Assembly (NCBI GenBank): GCA_023897205.1
Contig: JAHWDD010000012.1
Span: 868,001 to 932,000 of the forward strand
Source: Exophiala sp. HKRS030
Taxonomy: Eukaryota > Ascomycota > Eurotiomycetes > Chaetothyriales > Herpotrichiellaceae
Reading direction: 5' to 3'
DNA length: 64,000 nucleotides
In this document: positions 47,032-62,202 of the stretch, in pieces
How positions within the stretch are numbered: position 1 is the stretch's first letter
Layout of the letters: every line of letters begins with the position of its first letter
Notes under the pieces: generated by a model
Databases searched by the model: none
What the model saw: only the letters and a program-made list of their open reading frames with translations
What the model was told of the DNA's origin: nothing
Made by a program: the position numbers and the translations under genes

Positions 47032-48705
47032 AGTGCTATCAATAACATTAATTACATCATCTCAACTCTATTCCTCATAGAAAAATGGGTGAGAAACGAA
47101 ATTACAGGATGCGAGATGTGGGGCGCGCTAACATTCAAATTTCAGGTGCGGAGGGGATATGACACTCGACCAGCAAGTGCCCTGTTGGGATAAAGGCAAA
47201 CATTCTGAACCTAGATATCCCTCGACACTTATCAGTATATACATGACTATCCAAATAAAAATTCCATCTTTGTCTTCGTCTATACCTATCCCTATCAATC
47301 TTCTCTCGTGCTCATAATTCCCTATAGTGACAATAGTTAGTATCCGCTCGCTGCTCGCGTGACCTCTCCAAAGTCATCCAACCATCGAGATACCTGGATA
47401 CCCGGATACACAGATGGCTCGATACCTAAATACCTAGATACTTACCTCCTGACGTAATTAGTTAGTTAGTGATAATCCAAGTCAAGACGCCGTGGACGCA
47501 TAGTTCGCGACGCGTCGCCGTCCGTGTCCATGTCCATGTCCGTGTCCGCGTCCGTGCTCCGACCAAAGCGAAGAAAGAGATATGACGCGACGGACGCATT
47601 AGTACAGTATAGATTGTGGTCTCTACATTGCCCTCCCACATTGCCCAAACTGCCCACATTGCCCACATTGCTCTCCCTTGGACACTCGTGCTACCGTCCC
47701 ACCGTCCCACCATGCCATGCCATGTCATGTCATATCATGTGCCATCCCCGGGATCTGGCACGTGTGACACCCCGCCGCCATCATTGTCGTCGTCGTGGTG
47801 TTGGTAATGATGATGGCCATAGTGGTTGCGTGGCTATGGCTGCGTGACGTGACGTGACATACTCCGAACATACAACTTTATCATATTTGTTGACACATGA
47901 CGCACGACGCACGACGCACGACGCATAACACATGACACATGATCTGACACATGACACATGACACATGACAGCAAGCCCAGATCGGAGCAGAACCCCAAAG
48001 TTCAATCCACAGGATGACTTACTGGCTGACTAAGTGGCTGGCTGGCTGGCTGGCCGTTTCTGCAGATCGGGCTGGAAGTATGAGATAATAATATAAGGGT
48101 CAAAGGGTCAACGGGTCAAACGGTGGAAGGACGTGTATCTATCTAGCGACCTAGCTAACTAGATAACCAGGTCGCTGTTCCAGACTCTGTTAGTCGTGAC
48201 TCCCATACTATACTATACTATACCATGCTGGTTACTGCAATATACTGTTCCATTTCGTTTACTGACATCAAGACGCCTTTCCCATTCGTGTACAATGGGG
48301 GAGTTAGGCCTGTTGCTTGAGCTGGCAGGATCTGATTGCTGTAGGCTCTCAAGGATGGCTTGGTCGATCAGATAATAGCAATATCAACGAAGAAGAAAGT
48401 GACCATGGCCCCGCCCCTCCTACCTGGCCTCGTCCATGTTCCATTCAAGACCAGAAGACTGAAAACCCCATCAACCAAAATCCAGAAACTCCCGTTCTAA
48501 GAGACATACATTGAAGCACGACATGGGTAATGTCGAAAGAGGATTGTTTTCCGGTAAGGAAAACCAAAGACATACTCCCTGAGGCGAGGCCGGCTGCATC
48601 GTCTGCCTCAATATATCTGTAGTGTAAGTGTTGGTGATTGCTTTCCAAAATTGCAGGTGAGCCATATATCGCCTTGTCACAAAGCATCTGGCCATCGATC
48701 AGAGA
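47032..48705. other. Gene-free flank of the right contig, rich in simple repeats
   Basis: 1.67 kb downstream of VAC14 with no supported gene. It carries at least seven short tandem arrays: a GATACC-type series at about 47387-47450, TCC(A/G)TG at 47523-47557, ATTGCCCAC at 47630-47680, CATGC/CATGT at 47710-47740, 7-mers at 47890-47970, GGCT at 48030-48055, GGGTCAA at 48095-48120 and TATAC at 48205-48230. Confidence 0.7.
47890..47972. repeat. 7-bp tandem repeats (GACGCAC / GACACAT)
   Basis: About eleven 7 bp units, first GACGCAC-like, then GACACAT-like, with one interruption (ATCTGAC). Confidence 0.85.
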
Positions 48706-51700
48706 TCATCTCTTTCCTTTGTCTTTGTCCTTGTCCCGATCTCGACTCCCGCCCGCTCTGGCAATGCCACTTGCAAATTTGCCAAATCCTCCAGCCAGAC
48801 TATGTCCTCTCTTATGTGGGACAGTCCTTCCATCGGCCCCAACCGTTCCTGGAATACCACCAACGGCTCCCGTAGAGCCAGGAAGACCTAGCCCAGCAGG
48901 CCCTCCTCTTGCTCCTGCGGCAGCGGTGCCGCCAGGTGGCCCGGCCAAGCTAAGAGGTCTTCCCAAGACACCAGTGCGCCCAGCACCACTTCTCACGCCA
49001 CCTTCGCCTCCTGAACGATTACTCGTTCGACTCTCTCGACCACCACCATCGATGGCATCGGCGAGACTTCTTGTTGCAGACGTTGGGCCAAAGGTGTTAT
49101 CGGCATCAATGCCACCTCGTAACAGTCTTTCGTTTCTCCGTCGTGCTTTTTCCTGCGTTTGCTTGAACTTGTCTAGTAATTCAGGCCATTTCACGTCACT
49201 TGTCGCGTTGGCATCTCTCGTACGATTCAAACGACCAGAAACAGTCGTTCCGGGGCACTCGGAAGTGTTTGTCCTGACATACCAGCGGCGACCGAAGGAC
49301 GGGCTGCAGTAGGCATTGAAGCAGGCGTATGGAGAAGGCCGATAGCAGACACGGAGTTGAGACGATTCTTGAGAGCTCCAAAGGCTGATGATTGCGGTAG
49401 GAGCATGAGAAGTCCGTATAGACATTTATACAGGTAAGGATACCGATCCGGCTCGAGCAGTTGTAAGCGCAAGTCTATAGAATACAAGGTTAGTTTTGGG
49501 TTGAATTTGGCAATGGGTTGTTCTTACACGTAAATACCGGACTTTCCAGAAGTTGCACCAATTTATCGATCTGAATCAGCATGTTAACCGTCATCTCGAG
49601 GTCGGCGAAAATCTGCAACAGGTTATATGCTTGTTCATACGCCTGTGCAAGTAGGCACAGCGAGAAAGTTGCAACAGCGTTGTAGCACCAAGCTCGAAAC
49701 AATGCCACAAAAAACATCTGCCCATCCTTGCTGTCAAGATTTCTGAGCCTCTTCCTTAATTCGGCTAGCTCTGGTGCTGTAATGAGATTATTGTTCAAAT
49801 TTTGTACCATGATGCTTGCGAACTCAATATCTTCATCCTTTTCTATGCAGTCAGCAAGAGTTCTGTAAATTCGCTCAGGCTGCAAGTTGATACAAAGTTG
49901 ACGGATGATAAGGTTGCCTCTAATCTCAAGTAGCTTTCTGTCAGTTGAGAACAACTGCAACAGCGCAACCATAAATGACGTGAAGTAACCGTCCTCACTG
50001 TTCTTGGAAATTTGAGATAGCAGTTGAAGATCCCGTGTGACCACCGCTTCAGCTGGGTCAGAGAGCGTCTTAAGCAATGCTGGGAACGTTCCATCGTTGA
50101 ACGCAAGAACTTTCTTAGGAGCCTTGCGATGCAACATAATCAACCAGCTCAATGCTGCGACACGGGTCTCTTCATGCTCGTTCAAGAATTGCAGTGTTAG
50201 TGCGTTCACCGCAGCGGCGTAATCCAAATCTGCCATGGGTTGTGGTGAAGGCGCTGCTGTCGATCGAGGGGTGATTTCTGCTGGCGATTGATCAAGCTCA
50301 GTGGTTGTCTCGGTGGATGCTTCGTTGATGCCGGCTGGCAAAGCAGGTAGACTTTTATTTGCAAGACCAGATTGACGCTTCTCCTGCGAGTCGCCTTCTC
50401 TAACGCCGAGACTTGCGAGACCACTTGTGGAGCGCGTATATCGGTCTTCAGTACTGACCTCATCTTGAAACGTGACAATGTAGTCCATCAGAGATCTGTT
50501 CACCTTGCTTGCAGTCGTCCTTACCTGCTCTGATTGTGCGGACAAAGCAGGTAATACCTGCGTCAAAAGACGAGGAACGTATTGCAGGATCTCCTCTGGG
50601 CTGATTTCAAAGAAGCTGTCGATCCATCGGAGAGCAACAATACCGATCTCTTCTTCCTTTTGTTTCGACAGGCCTTCTTGACGTAGACTCGAGTTGATCT
50701 CTTTGCTGGATGAAACATCAACAAACTTCAACAAGATGTCAAGGATTTTTGCATGATTGACTTGGACATCTTGACCAGGTATCCAATCTCCGTCGTGCTG
50801 ATCCATTTTCTCGTCGTCTTCTTCGTCTTCTTGGGCAGTCCCAGATTCGGAATCGTCAATTGCATTATCATCCCCGGCACTGTCGCGGGCGGTTCCGCTA
50901 TCTGTAGGACTGGCAGACAATTGACCAGCTCGACTCGCTCGAGACTTTCGGCTTTCAGCTATACTTCGCTTTATCTTGGCGATCTTCTTAATCTCGCTAA
51001 GAAAGCGTTCGAGAAGACCCTGGGTTGCTACATAGACATCCCTGTTTGGGTCACCGAGAAATTTGAACAAGCCCCCAAGAAACGCAGGGAGATAATGTAC
51101 AAGTTCAAGGTCAGGAATGGTGTCAAGGAGCGTTAGCCATGAAACCAAGAATGTCCTTGTAAAGGGATTAATGACATGGATCCGCTCTTCGAGTAGTGGA
51201 ATGAAACGTGCAAGTGAGAAGGCTGTAGGAAAATCTACACTGGATTGATCAGAGGCTGATCTGTCTCCACCATCGCCTTTCGTCTCGTCGGTGTTGAAGT
51301 TCAACACGGATACGTAAGAGGCTGCAGACTCGGCGACAATGTCCTTGATGAGACGATCGAGGAGCTCAGCACCGTTCTTGACCGAGAGCTCTGAATCTGC
51401 TGCGAGCTAATGCAGTGTAAGTACGATAAGATGACAGGAAAGGAAGACTAGGGGCGAGCGTACCTTGCAAAGTGTGTCGAAGATATCATTGAAGAAAACA
51501 AGAACTTCGCCCTTTGCGACCTTGGAAATGTTGTACATAGCTTCACACGCATAGTAGCGTACACGAGCATCTTGATCGGTGAAGCATGCCAATACTGGTG
51601 GCACTATCACTTGCAGATAGCGTGCAACTTCATCCTGCAATCGGGAAATTCAGTGGGAGTGCTGTCACCAATACTCAAAAATGAATGACTTACCGAACCA

Positions 51701-51976
51701 AGTGCAATCGAGGCCGCGGCAAGTCCTATCAGTCCTCCATTACGGGCATGAGGAAGGTGTACGGCATAGGCGTAGTCGTGACATAGCTGTTCGAGGGTTT
51801 TCTGGATTTTGTCCCATTCTTTGGCGGCGGCCGCCTCACGGATGAAGCGCTCGAGTCTAGACCATTTAATGATTCCACTTATCAATCGACAGAACTAATT
51901 CGACTTACTCTAAAGCGCCTTGCTTGCGTTTGTCATATAACTTGTCAGTGAGCAGGCGCTGCACGGAAGGATCCAT
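48706..51976 (-). CDS. VAC14: Vac14 homolog, scaffold of the PI3P 5-kinase (Fab1/PIKfyve) complex
   Basis: HEAT-repeat scaffold on the vacuole or endosome membrane that holds the Fab1 kinase and Fig4 phosphatase and controls PI(3,5)P2. Exons on the minus strand: 51976-51909, 51856-51694, 51634-51464, 51406-49528, 49474-49283 and 49214-48706, about 993 residues. Conserved runs: [90 protein letters not shown] and [20 protein letters not shown]. Introns 1-4 are 52-59 bp with canonical ends. The last junction is uncertain: [18 protein letters not shown] is in another frame, reached by a 68 bp intron (49282-49215, GTATGT donor, weak GAGAG acceptor) or by a base error. The C-terminus is a Gly/Ala-rich tail ending in Lys-Asp repeats. 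Confidence 0.92.
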
Positions 51977-52791
51977 GGTGCTGGTGGTGCGTGGCTGTTC
52001 CAAGGTTGATGTGCGATGTCATCATCGATGGAAGGCAACCTCCTTGATGGTTTCCGTGAATATACTGCTGTTGTGGTTTCGTAGGCTAGCCAGAAGATCG
52101 TGTGGGACAGAATGATCGCCGATAAAAGTTGGTGTGGAAGGCAACCACGATGATTTATCTTGTTGGCCTCGTCCGCAAATTGTTGGATGGAACAAACGCG
52201 TCGTGCCTCGAGTCCCCAATAATTTATGATGCAAGCAGCAAGGCCACGATTGCGGTCCAGGGCGGGGAGGAACCCCAAGCGTCAAAGGTCAACCATTTAC
52301 GGTCTAAGGCCGCAGCCCAGTTTCATTGGCAGCCAGGAGACCACAGTCATCAAAATCACCACAGGCTACCGATCCATGTCCAGCTTCATTGTATGGGCAA
52401 GAGAATGGCAATATTCACGGCAGGACAAATTTCCTCTACGAGTCGGTGTGACGAGAGACTCGCCTTTCGTCACCCGGTGAGACACAATGTAACATCTAAG
52501 CTACTCTTGTACAATCCTTTATTGATTAAAATTTCGTCTCTAAGCTATGAAGATCTACGTGTCCACTACTTGCCTACAGCATCCTCGATACGCACAACCA
52601 AGATGAACATTCGGCAAAATTACCTGTTCGTCCCGAAATAGGTTTTCGTGTTACGCTATGGTCAAAACTCAGGGGACTACCCCAGACCAAACCTCGGCTG
52701 GGATAGAGATTCAAAGGGTTACCTCTGCGACCATATTGAAGACGTCTGTCTACCAGCACGTCCCGACGTCGCAACAGGAGCTCAACCCTAG
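51977..52791. other. Intergenic region between VAC14 and RAD54
   Basis: 815 bp holding the VAC14 promoter and RAD54 3' UTR. A 170-codon plus-strand ORF at 52129-52641 has no domain and low plausibility. Confidence 0.5.
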
Positions 52792-55257
52792 CTAATGGCT
52801 GATATACTGGAAAACAGCACTGACGGCATTTTCCGAGGCTTCCTGTCGCAAAAGCAGGTCCTGGATTTTCCCCAATGGCCCCGTTTCACCACTATTGACG
52901 AAATGATTCCAGGAGCTGGTGTCACCATACAACATCGCTGGAGCTTTAATAGACTGAACGCCGTCTGGTCGGCATCGCTTGCATTTGAACGTATCGTGAG
53001 TGTCACTCGTCGTCTCTGGTTTGAACTGAAACAGCTCTCTCAGCGAATCAAGGGTAAAATGGCGTTCGACATCTTCCGCAGAGTCGACCACACACGATGA
53101 CAGCGCTTGTTTGTGGGACTGTCGTTGGAAGATCTTTTCCTCGATTGTACCAGTTCCCATGAATCTGTAGACGAAACAATCTTTCTTTTGTCCATCTCTC
53201 CAAACGCGAGCCAGAGCTTGTTGATCAGCTGCCGGGTTCCAGTCCGGATCAAAGAGAATCAGACGATTTGCTCCAATCAAGTTGATACCACAACCGCCGG
53301 CCTTGCTGCTGAGAAGGAAAACAAATTCTTCTCCATTGGGATCGTTGAACTTGTCCACGAGTTTCTGTCTTTTATTGACATTCATCGTTCCATCCAGCCT
53401 AAGACAGCCATAATTTCTTGCTCGACAAAGTTTCTCAAACACGTCTAGAGTTTGGGTGTAATTGCTAATAAGCACGATCTTGTCATTGGTGTCCTGCCGA
53501 ATTCGCGCAAGCATACGCTCGAGCACGGCAAATTTTCCTGAATGCCATGATTTGACATCTCGATCTCGACCTCTGTGTTCCTTCGGTACGTAATCCTCAG
53601 GCCAGAATTTTTCACTTCCAGGAAGATCATGCTCAAGGTCAAGTAAATCTGGATGGTTACAAAGTTTCTTCAACAAACCAATGGCTTTGAGTGGTTGGCT
53701 ACCTTTGCCTCTGAGAAGACTCTTGATCTCGGGGCTTTGGATGAAATGATTGTAGAGGTCCATCTGAAACGGCGCTAGATTGCAGAAGACGACATGCTCG
53801 TATTTCACAGGAAGATATTTCGACAGAATGTCATTTGTCCTTCGGATGATGAATTTCTTCACCAAGGACCCAAGCTCAGCATTAGCAGCTTCTCCCTTTG
53901 CTTTATCGGCGTCGGACCCAGCGGCATCTCGGCCACGCAGAATTGGAAGCTCGAATTTTTTGCGGAAGTCGGCTTTTGTACCGAGATAACCAGGATTAGC
54001 AAAATCCAAGAGTGCAAAGTATTCTGTGAGATCATTTTGTATCGGCGTTCCAGACAAGATGACACGCCGATCGACATTTAGACCGGTCAGAGCCAGGTAT
54101 GTCTCACTCTCTGCATTTTTCAAGCGATGCCCTTCATCGCAAAGCATTAGGCCAATTTTGACATCTTTCAGTTCTTCTATATTGAGCCTCAGAGACTCAT
54201 ATGAGACGATCAAGACAGGCCTTGCCACTGCTCGCCCCGAGGATATAGCCCATTGTCGGAGTTGAGCAGTCAACTCTTCCTTTGAGGCTTTACCGTCAAT
54301 GGCAAAGGGATTTATGACACCTTCACCAAGCCACTTGACCAACTCGTTGGCCCAATTCTTGACAAGACTTGCCGGGCAAGCAATCACGCACTTTTCAATG
54401 GTGGACTTTCCGGCCGTCGGGGATTGCTTGAGCAGTGTAAACATGAGAGTGATGCATTGTAAGGTTTTCCCAAGACCCATCTCATCAGCCATGATGCAAC
54501 CCTTGGCCTTCTCATCAATCAATCCTGTCGTACATTTGTACAAGAACTTGACCCCCTCGACCTGATGAGGACGTAACACTTTGGAAAGCCTGGGATCGAT
54601 GACGACGGCAACTTCTGGTCTATCTCCTTCAACTTGCTTTTTAATGCCTAAAATCTCGTTAAGACTTTTGTGCATCAAGGGAACTTCGATTTTCGGTTGT
54701 TGGATGACCTCGGGCTCGAGAGGTGGATCCTTGGGTTTACCGTCAATTGTTGGGTCGTAAAGAACTATTGCGAATTCTCCGCTTGGGTCATGAAGTGGTT
54801 TGTTGATAAAAGGCATACCCCGCCTCATTCCAAGACTTGGTGATTGCCGGGAAGGATCAATTGCATTTTTGTTGATGAGAGGGATCGTAAATCTTGTACG
54901 AAAGGTGCTCTCTTTGTCTCTGACTTCGAAAACTGGAAATTTGTCTTTCAAGGCAATCACGTCCTCATCTAGGCTAAAACCTCCACTTGTATCATTACTC
55001 GCTCCACCTGCTTCAGCATAGTTGACTTTCCTGCGTTTTCTCGCAGGCTGTCCATTAGACTTCCTAGCATTTGCGGAACCAGGGCATTTGAAAGGTTTGA
55101 TCAGGCGATCAAGAGCTGCAGGAGAATTGACGCTCAATCTATTTGTCTTGTTCGGTGGGATGTTTTCCTTATCACCGTTAGTGATTTGGAATTTTGGCCG
55201 GATCCTATTTCAATGGTTAGCCATGACAATAAAAAAAGGGCTGAAATATACTTACAT
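52792..55257 (-). CDS. RAD54: RAD54 DNA translocase, homologous recombination
   Basis: Swi2/Snf2-family ATPase that works with Rad51 in strand invasion in the nucleus. The main exon (55204-52792) is preceded by a tiny exon ending at 55256; splicing of the 51 bp intron (55255-55205, GTAAGT, branch GCTAACC, TAG) puts AT and G together as the only upstream in-frame ATG. The N-terminus then reads MIRPKFQITNGDKENIPP and the protein has 804 residues, normal for fungi. Helicase motifs: MADEMGLGKT (Walker A, about residues 239-248), CDEGHRLKN, LSGTPIQNDLTEYF, SNYTQTLDVFE, SSKAGGCGINLIGA and DPDWNPAADQQALARVWRDGQ. An N-terminal RKRRK stretch could be a nuclear signal. It shares its upstream region, with two ACGCGT boxes, with the carrier gene. 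Confidence 0.95.
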
Positions 55258-55666
55258 GTTAGGATGTTTAGTCAAGTGATATCTTCGAGTCTTTCAAGTC
55301 CTGTAGCGGACCGACAAGACTATGTGAAGCCAACGAGGAAACTGCTGGCACTTAAAGTGGCGATGCTCACCATACAAGGCAAACGCGTCTCGAGGTGCTA
55401 CTTGATCGCTGGCAAGCACGGTCGACGCGTTGCTGAGAACGCGGACTCACGTGATATTATCGAATCTCTCATGTACCTAGGGACACCGTGCCCCACCACG
55501 TCTTGGATTTTTCGCATGGATTCTTCCCATTTTGAAAGTGGTGTAACGACGCTCTGTCTCATGAAATGGCAGTGGCGAGCTTCAATTGCACTTATTCAAG
55601 GATCTGGTCGATGGAGAGTGCAGCTTACCTGAATTCGAACGAAGAACAAGCACATCTTCAAGCTAT
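55258..55666. other. Bidirectional promoter region of RAD54 and the carrier gene
   Basis: 409 bp between two divergent starts. It contains ACGCGT at 55383 and 55425 and a TCACGTGAT word near 55448. No gene is supported. Confidence 0.6.
55383..55430. promoter_or_regulatory. Two ACGCGT (MluI cell-cycle box-like) sites
   Basis: ACGCGT at 55383-55388 and 55425-55430, 37 bp apart, about 130-175 bp from the RAD54 start. This word is the binding site of the MBF (Mbp1/Swi6-type) G1/S regulator, which drives DNA repair and replication genes in yeasts. Use here is inferred. Confidence 0.45.
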
Positions 55667-56615
55667 ATGATGTCAGCGGATTTCTGGGCTAGTTATGTTT
55701 CTGGTGCTCTGGGGATTCTTATCGGAAATCGACTCGATGTCCTCAAAGTGAAAGCTCAGGCAAGTACAGGAGATGTGTTGACGGGTACCGTCCGGGAGCA
55801 AGGAACAATCGCTTCAGAGTTTACTGGGCTGTTCAGGGGAGCTGCAGCACCAATCCTCGGTTACGGAGCTCTCAATTCTATACTTTTCATGTCTTTCAAT
55901 CGTTCTCTTTATTGGATGGATCCGAGCATTGTGGACTATACGAAACTTGCAGGAGTTGACTTGAGCAAGATCTGGCTTGCAGGTGCGCTTGGAGGATTGG
56001 CCACATTCGTCGTTTCAGCACCGTCGGAACTCATCAAATGTCGGGCTCAGCTGGTCGTGGATGGACAAGGTTCTTCATACGCAGTATTAAAAGACGTTTG
56101 GAAGCACCACGGCGTTCGTGGTCTCTATTATGGAGGAGCTATCACAAGTGCGAGAGATGCAATTGGCTATGGTTGGTACTTCTGGTCTTACGAGATCAGT
56201 AAAAGGCTGCTTCTGTCCAGGCAGGCGGATCCCTTCGCCTCCCCTTCAACCACAGATGTTCTCATCAGTGGTGGCATTGCAGGTGTTGTGACTTGGGTGT
56301 CTATATACCCACTGGACGTGGTCAAAACTCGGTTACAAACACAGCCATCATGGCATCCTGAACAACAGGGACTGCTCCAAACTGAACAGAGCACAGCCTC
56401 ACCGAATGTTCGTTCGTCCTTCGGCGTTGCCAAGGAAATATGGCATAGATCTGGCATCAGCGGGTTCTATCGAGGCGTTGCAGTCTGTAGTTTGAGAGCA
56501 TTTATTGTAAATGCAGTACAGGTGAGTTTCCCCGATGAAAGTCGTAAGCCAGTCTGACGGCCACCAGTGGTACACATATGAACGCATAATGGCGGTCTTC
56601 AAAGACCAGAAATGA
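55667..56615 (+). CDS. Mitochondrial carrier family (SLC25) protein
   Basis: Two exons (55667-56521 and 56568-56615) give 300 residues, the standard carrier length. The 46 bp intron joins NAVQ to WYTYERIM, the last helix. Three repeats are visible by their signature: NRLDVLKVKAQ near residue 25 (the usual Pro is Arg), APSELIKCRAQ near 125 and YPLDVVKTRLQ near 220, each followed by GLF/GLY/GFYRG type loops. It should span the inner mitochondrial membrane six times and exchange a small metabolite. The sequence does not tell which; relatives include amino acid, carnitine and ornithine carriers. ATG 55667 (or 55670) fits the family N-terminus; the open frame upstream is not carrier-like. Confidence 0.88.
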
Positions 56616-56832
56616 CCAGCTTGACGGTATCTGACCCGATTCGTGCCTATGTCACACCAAGGGTTTGCAATGGGAACTCGGTCAGCAGTGCCACCGAGGA
56701 AACCGTGGCATGATGCGTATGATCGCTTCGACAGGCTGCGCAAGCAGAATTGCCTGGAAGAAGTGGCGGGTCTTGCTTTTGGGTGTTAATGTGACAAGTT
56801 TGTTGTACTCATGTTGTACTTCAACACACTGG

Positions 56833-57307
56833 CTACACCTGGACATCCTCCATAGCGGCATAACCTAAGCCACTGTCGACAGCCTCCTTACGACCGTTGT
56901 CTGTGCCTAGACCAACAGCCGCATCAGCGGCCTTTTGTGAATGAGCCTCATCTTTGAGCATTCGCACTCTATCCTAGATGTAAGCAACTTGATGTTATCC
57001 AACGGTGAGGTTATAAGCCTACCTTCTCTTGTGATTTTTGCCTCGTCGATGCTCGTTAAGATTATGGCTGTCGGAGAAGTACTTTGCGCATTCGGTGCAG
57101 TAGAATGCGCCTAGACCAGGAAGGTCTTCACTGGCCTTGCCGGCCTTGTGTTGAGAGAGGTGTTTAGGAGATTTGAGGTCAGCTCGAACCTGATCCAGGT
57201 CACTGCAGTGGAAAGTAAGAATTAGCATGTGCGCGGAATTTTTTATTGGAGGAGAGGGACTCGGACCGAGTACGGCGCTTGGTTTTGCTGCGACGGATGC
57301 TCCCCAT
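56833..57307 (-). CDS. BUD20: Bud20/ZNF593-type C2H2 zinc finger ribosome biogenesis factor
   Basis: Three exons on the minus strand (57307-57267, 57202-57023, 56968-56833) give 118 residues. The N-terminus MGSIRRSKTKRRTR is followed by DLDQVRADL, DLPGLGAFYCTECAKYF and LNEHRRGKNHKRR, and the C-terminus reads RVRMLKDEAHSQKAADAAVG. The single finger (C-x2-C...H-x5-H) and the basic start are the family pattern. Bud20 is a shuttling factor that helps export pre-60S ribosomal subunits. Intron 1 has a weak GTCCGA donor but restores RDLDQ; intron 2 restores KRRVRMLK. The gene converges with the carrier and diverges from aconitase. Confidence 0.9.
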
Positions 57308-59014
57308 AATTTTTGAACTCGACGATGGGACGGTGGTACGGGGAACAAGAGAAGAAATGCGGGAATTGAGAACGGGTTATTAGTTGGTGGAAACTGGATG
57401 GCGAGGTCTGTCTTCAATCTTAATTTTTTTTTGTCCTAGGTTGGCAGAAGGATTATTCGGGGAAGTTTTCTAGCCCAAGGCTACGATCGGGATGGGATAT
57501 GAGTGGCTGAAAGGTCGGACAAGGCTTTCGGCGGGGAGGAATCAGAATTACTTTTGGTGGTTGAAATTCGGAATAAGTACGGAGCAATTTCAGCGTTACA
57601 TTCTGACCATGTTTCAGACATGTGGTTCTCACTGGCATAGATGAACGAGGTTATAGCATCTGTAAGGGCAATGAGCTTTTTTCTGCGCAATCTCCAGTTG
57701 ACTGTTACGTATCTCGAAGGCGGTGACGATGGTAGACGCAAAGCCTTAGTATTTAGTTGGTGAATATGTTGTTCCAAGTGGACACCCTGTCGTGTGGCTC
57801 TTCAAACCCTTTGAAGCCATCAATGAGCGTTGACAGCAGTAATGCTCTTTTCAATATCAAAAGCCTGAGGCTGGCTTCTGCACCGAAACAAGTCCTCGCT
57901 ACGGGTGCTGTAGGGGGTCCTTGGGCCCACTCCACTGTTAACCGCGGCACAAAGCCTGGTGGCCCAGGAGCCAATCACCTTCATCACAAATGAAGCACTG
58001 TCTGGGCCGACTCGGCCAAGTGGGATTTTTGGTCAGTATTGGCTATCTCGACATCAACAAACACTGTGATGCAGGCAGTTTCAGTTGCAGGTATATGGTA
58101 TATTTCTAAATCAACGCAAGCACTATGGAGTATGAGAAGTATTGGAATGCTGGAGCTCTGCACAATGCATAGTGGACCAAAAAGACTGGTCATGGCAACT
58201 CGAGAGCAATGACATAGCACCATGAAACAGAGTAATTATGTCTGCCATGATTGGCTGGCAAAAGAGGTCTGCAGGTCTGCAGGTTCTGCAAGAAAATCCG
58301 AGGCGAAGATGCAATGAGGCATTTGGCCCACGAGCAACCCGGAATCTGCTCCGTGGGTTGCCTAGGCTGCGTGCACCGTGCAGACCGTGCAGACCGTGTG
58401 CAAGCTGTTGGTGTTGGAGGTGGGGCATCATCGGGGCTTTGGGGGTGGATGATTAACAGCCTAACAGCCTAGCATGTCCATGATAGTACCTAAGCCAGCC
58501 ATGAATCAGTCTGGAGCACAGCAACCACCAACGTCGAATTTCTTCTGATTAGAGTCGTCATTGCATAATAATCAAAGGGCTGCAGCGACCACTGACGACC
58601 AAGGTGATTAGTTTTGCCAATCAAAACGGAGCTTGTCAGAGCAGATCTCGAGAGGAGAAGCCGGTGTAGTCGCATGTCCAAGGCCCACCAAGGCAAAGGC
58701 CCAAGAACCCTGCCCAGCTTGACGTCTTCCAAGGCTTATCGTCAGAGCCTACGGAGTACCGCCTTTGCCATTCGCCCACTGCCGCTGGGGCCCAGTCACG
58801 TTTGCCCCGAGGGACTCGTCCAACTCAATCCGACAGAGCTTCCACCCGTTCATCCACACATCCGCACATCACAGCTTCCTTTTCTTCATTCTCTACAACG
58901 CAACACTCTTCTGTTCTCTCCACTCTTCTTGTTCTCTAGAGAACATAACCCTCCTCGTCCGAGTCGAACTTGATCATCTGCCTTCTCTGCAAGAGCTCAA
59001 GTATTGTCTCAGTC
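57308..59014. other. Divergent intergenic region, BUD20 and aconitase promoters
   Basis: 1.7 kb without a supported gene. Short direct repeats GTGCAGACC lie near 58377-58400, and a pyrimidine-rich leader at about 58865-58950 just precedes aconitase, as in highly expressed fungal genes. Confidence 0.55.

Positions 59015-62202
<3,188 letters not shown>

Noticed and set aside
47890..47972. 7-bp repeats as a second telomere-type array at the right contig start
   Set aside because: The units are GACGCAC and GACACAT, unlike TTAGGG, and they are not at the contig end.
52129..52641. 170-codon plus-strand ORF between VAC14 and RAD54
   Set aside because: Composition is not protein-like, no motif, and it overlaps the VAC14 promoter.
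57481..57777. 98-codon minus-strand ORF upstream of BUD20
   Set aside because: No domain and several overlapping short ORFs; likely chance.
58614..58973. 119-codon plus-strand ORF upstream of aconitase
   Set aside because: It covers the pyrimidine-rich leader of aconitase and has no domain.
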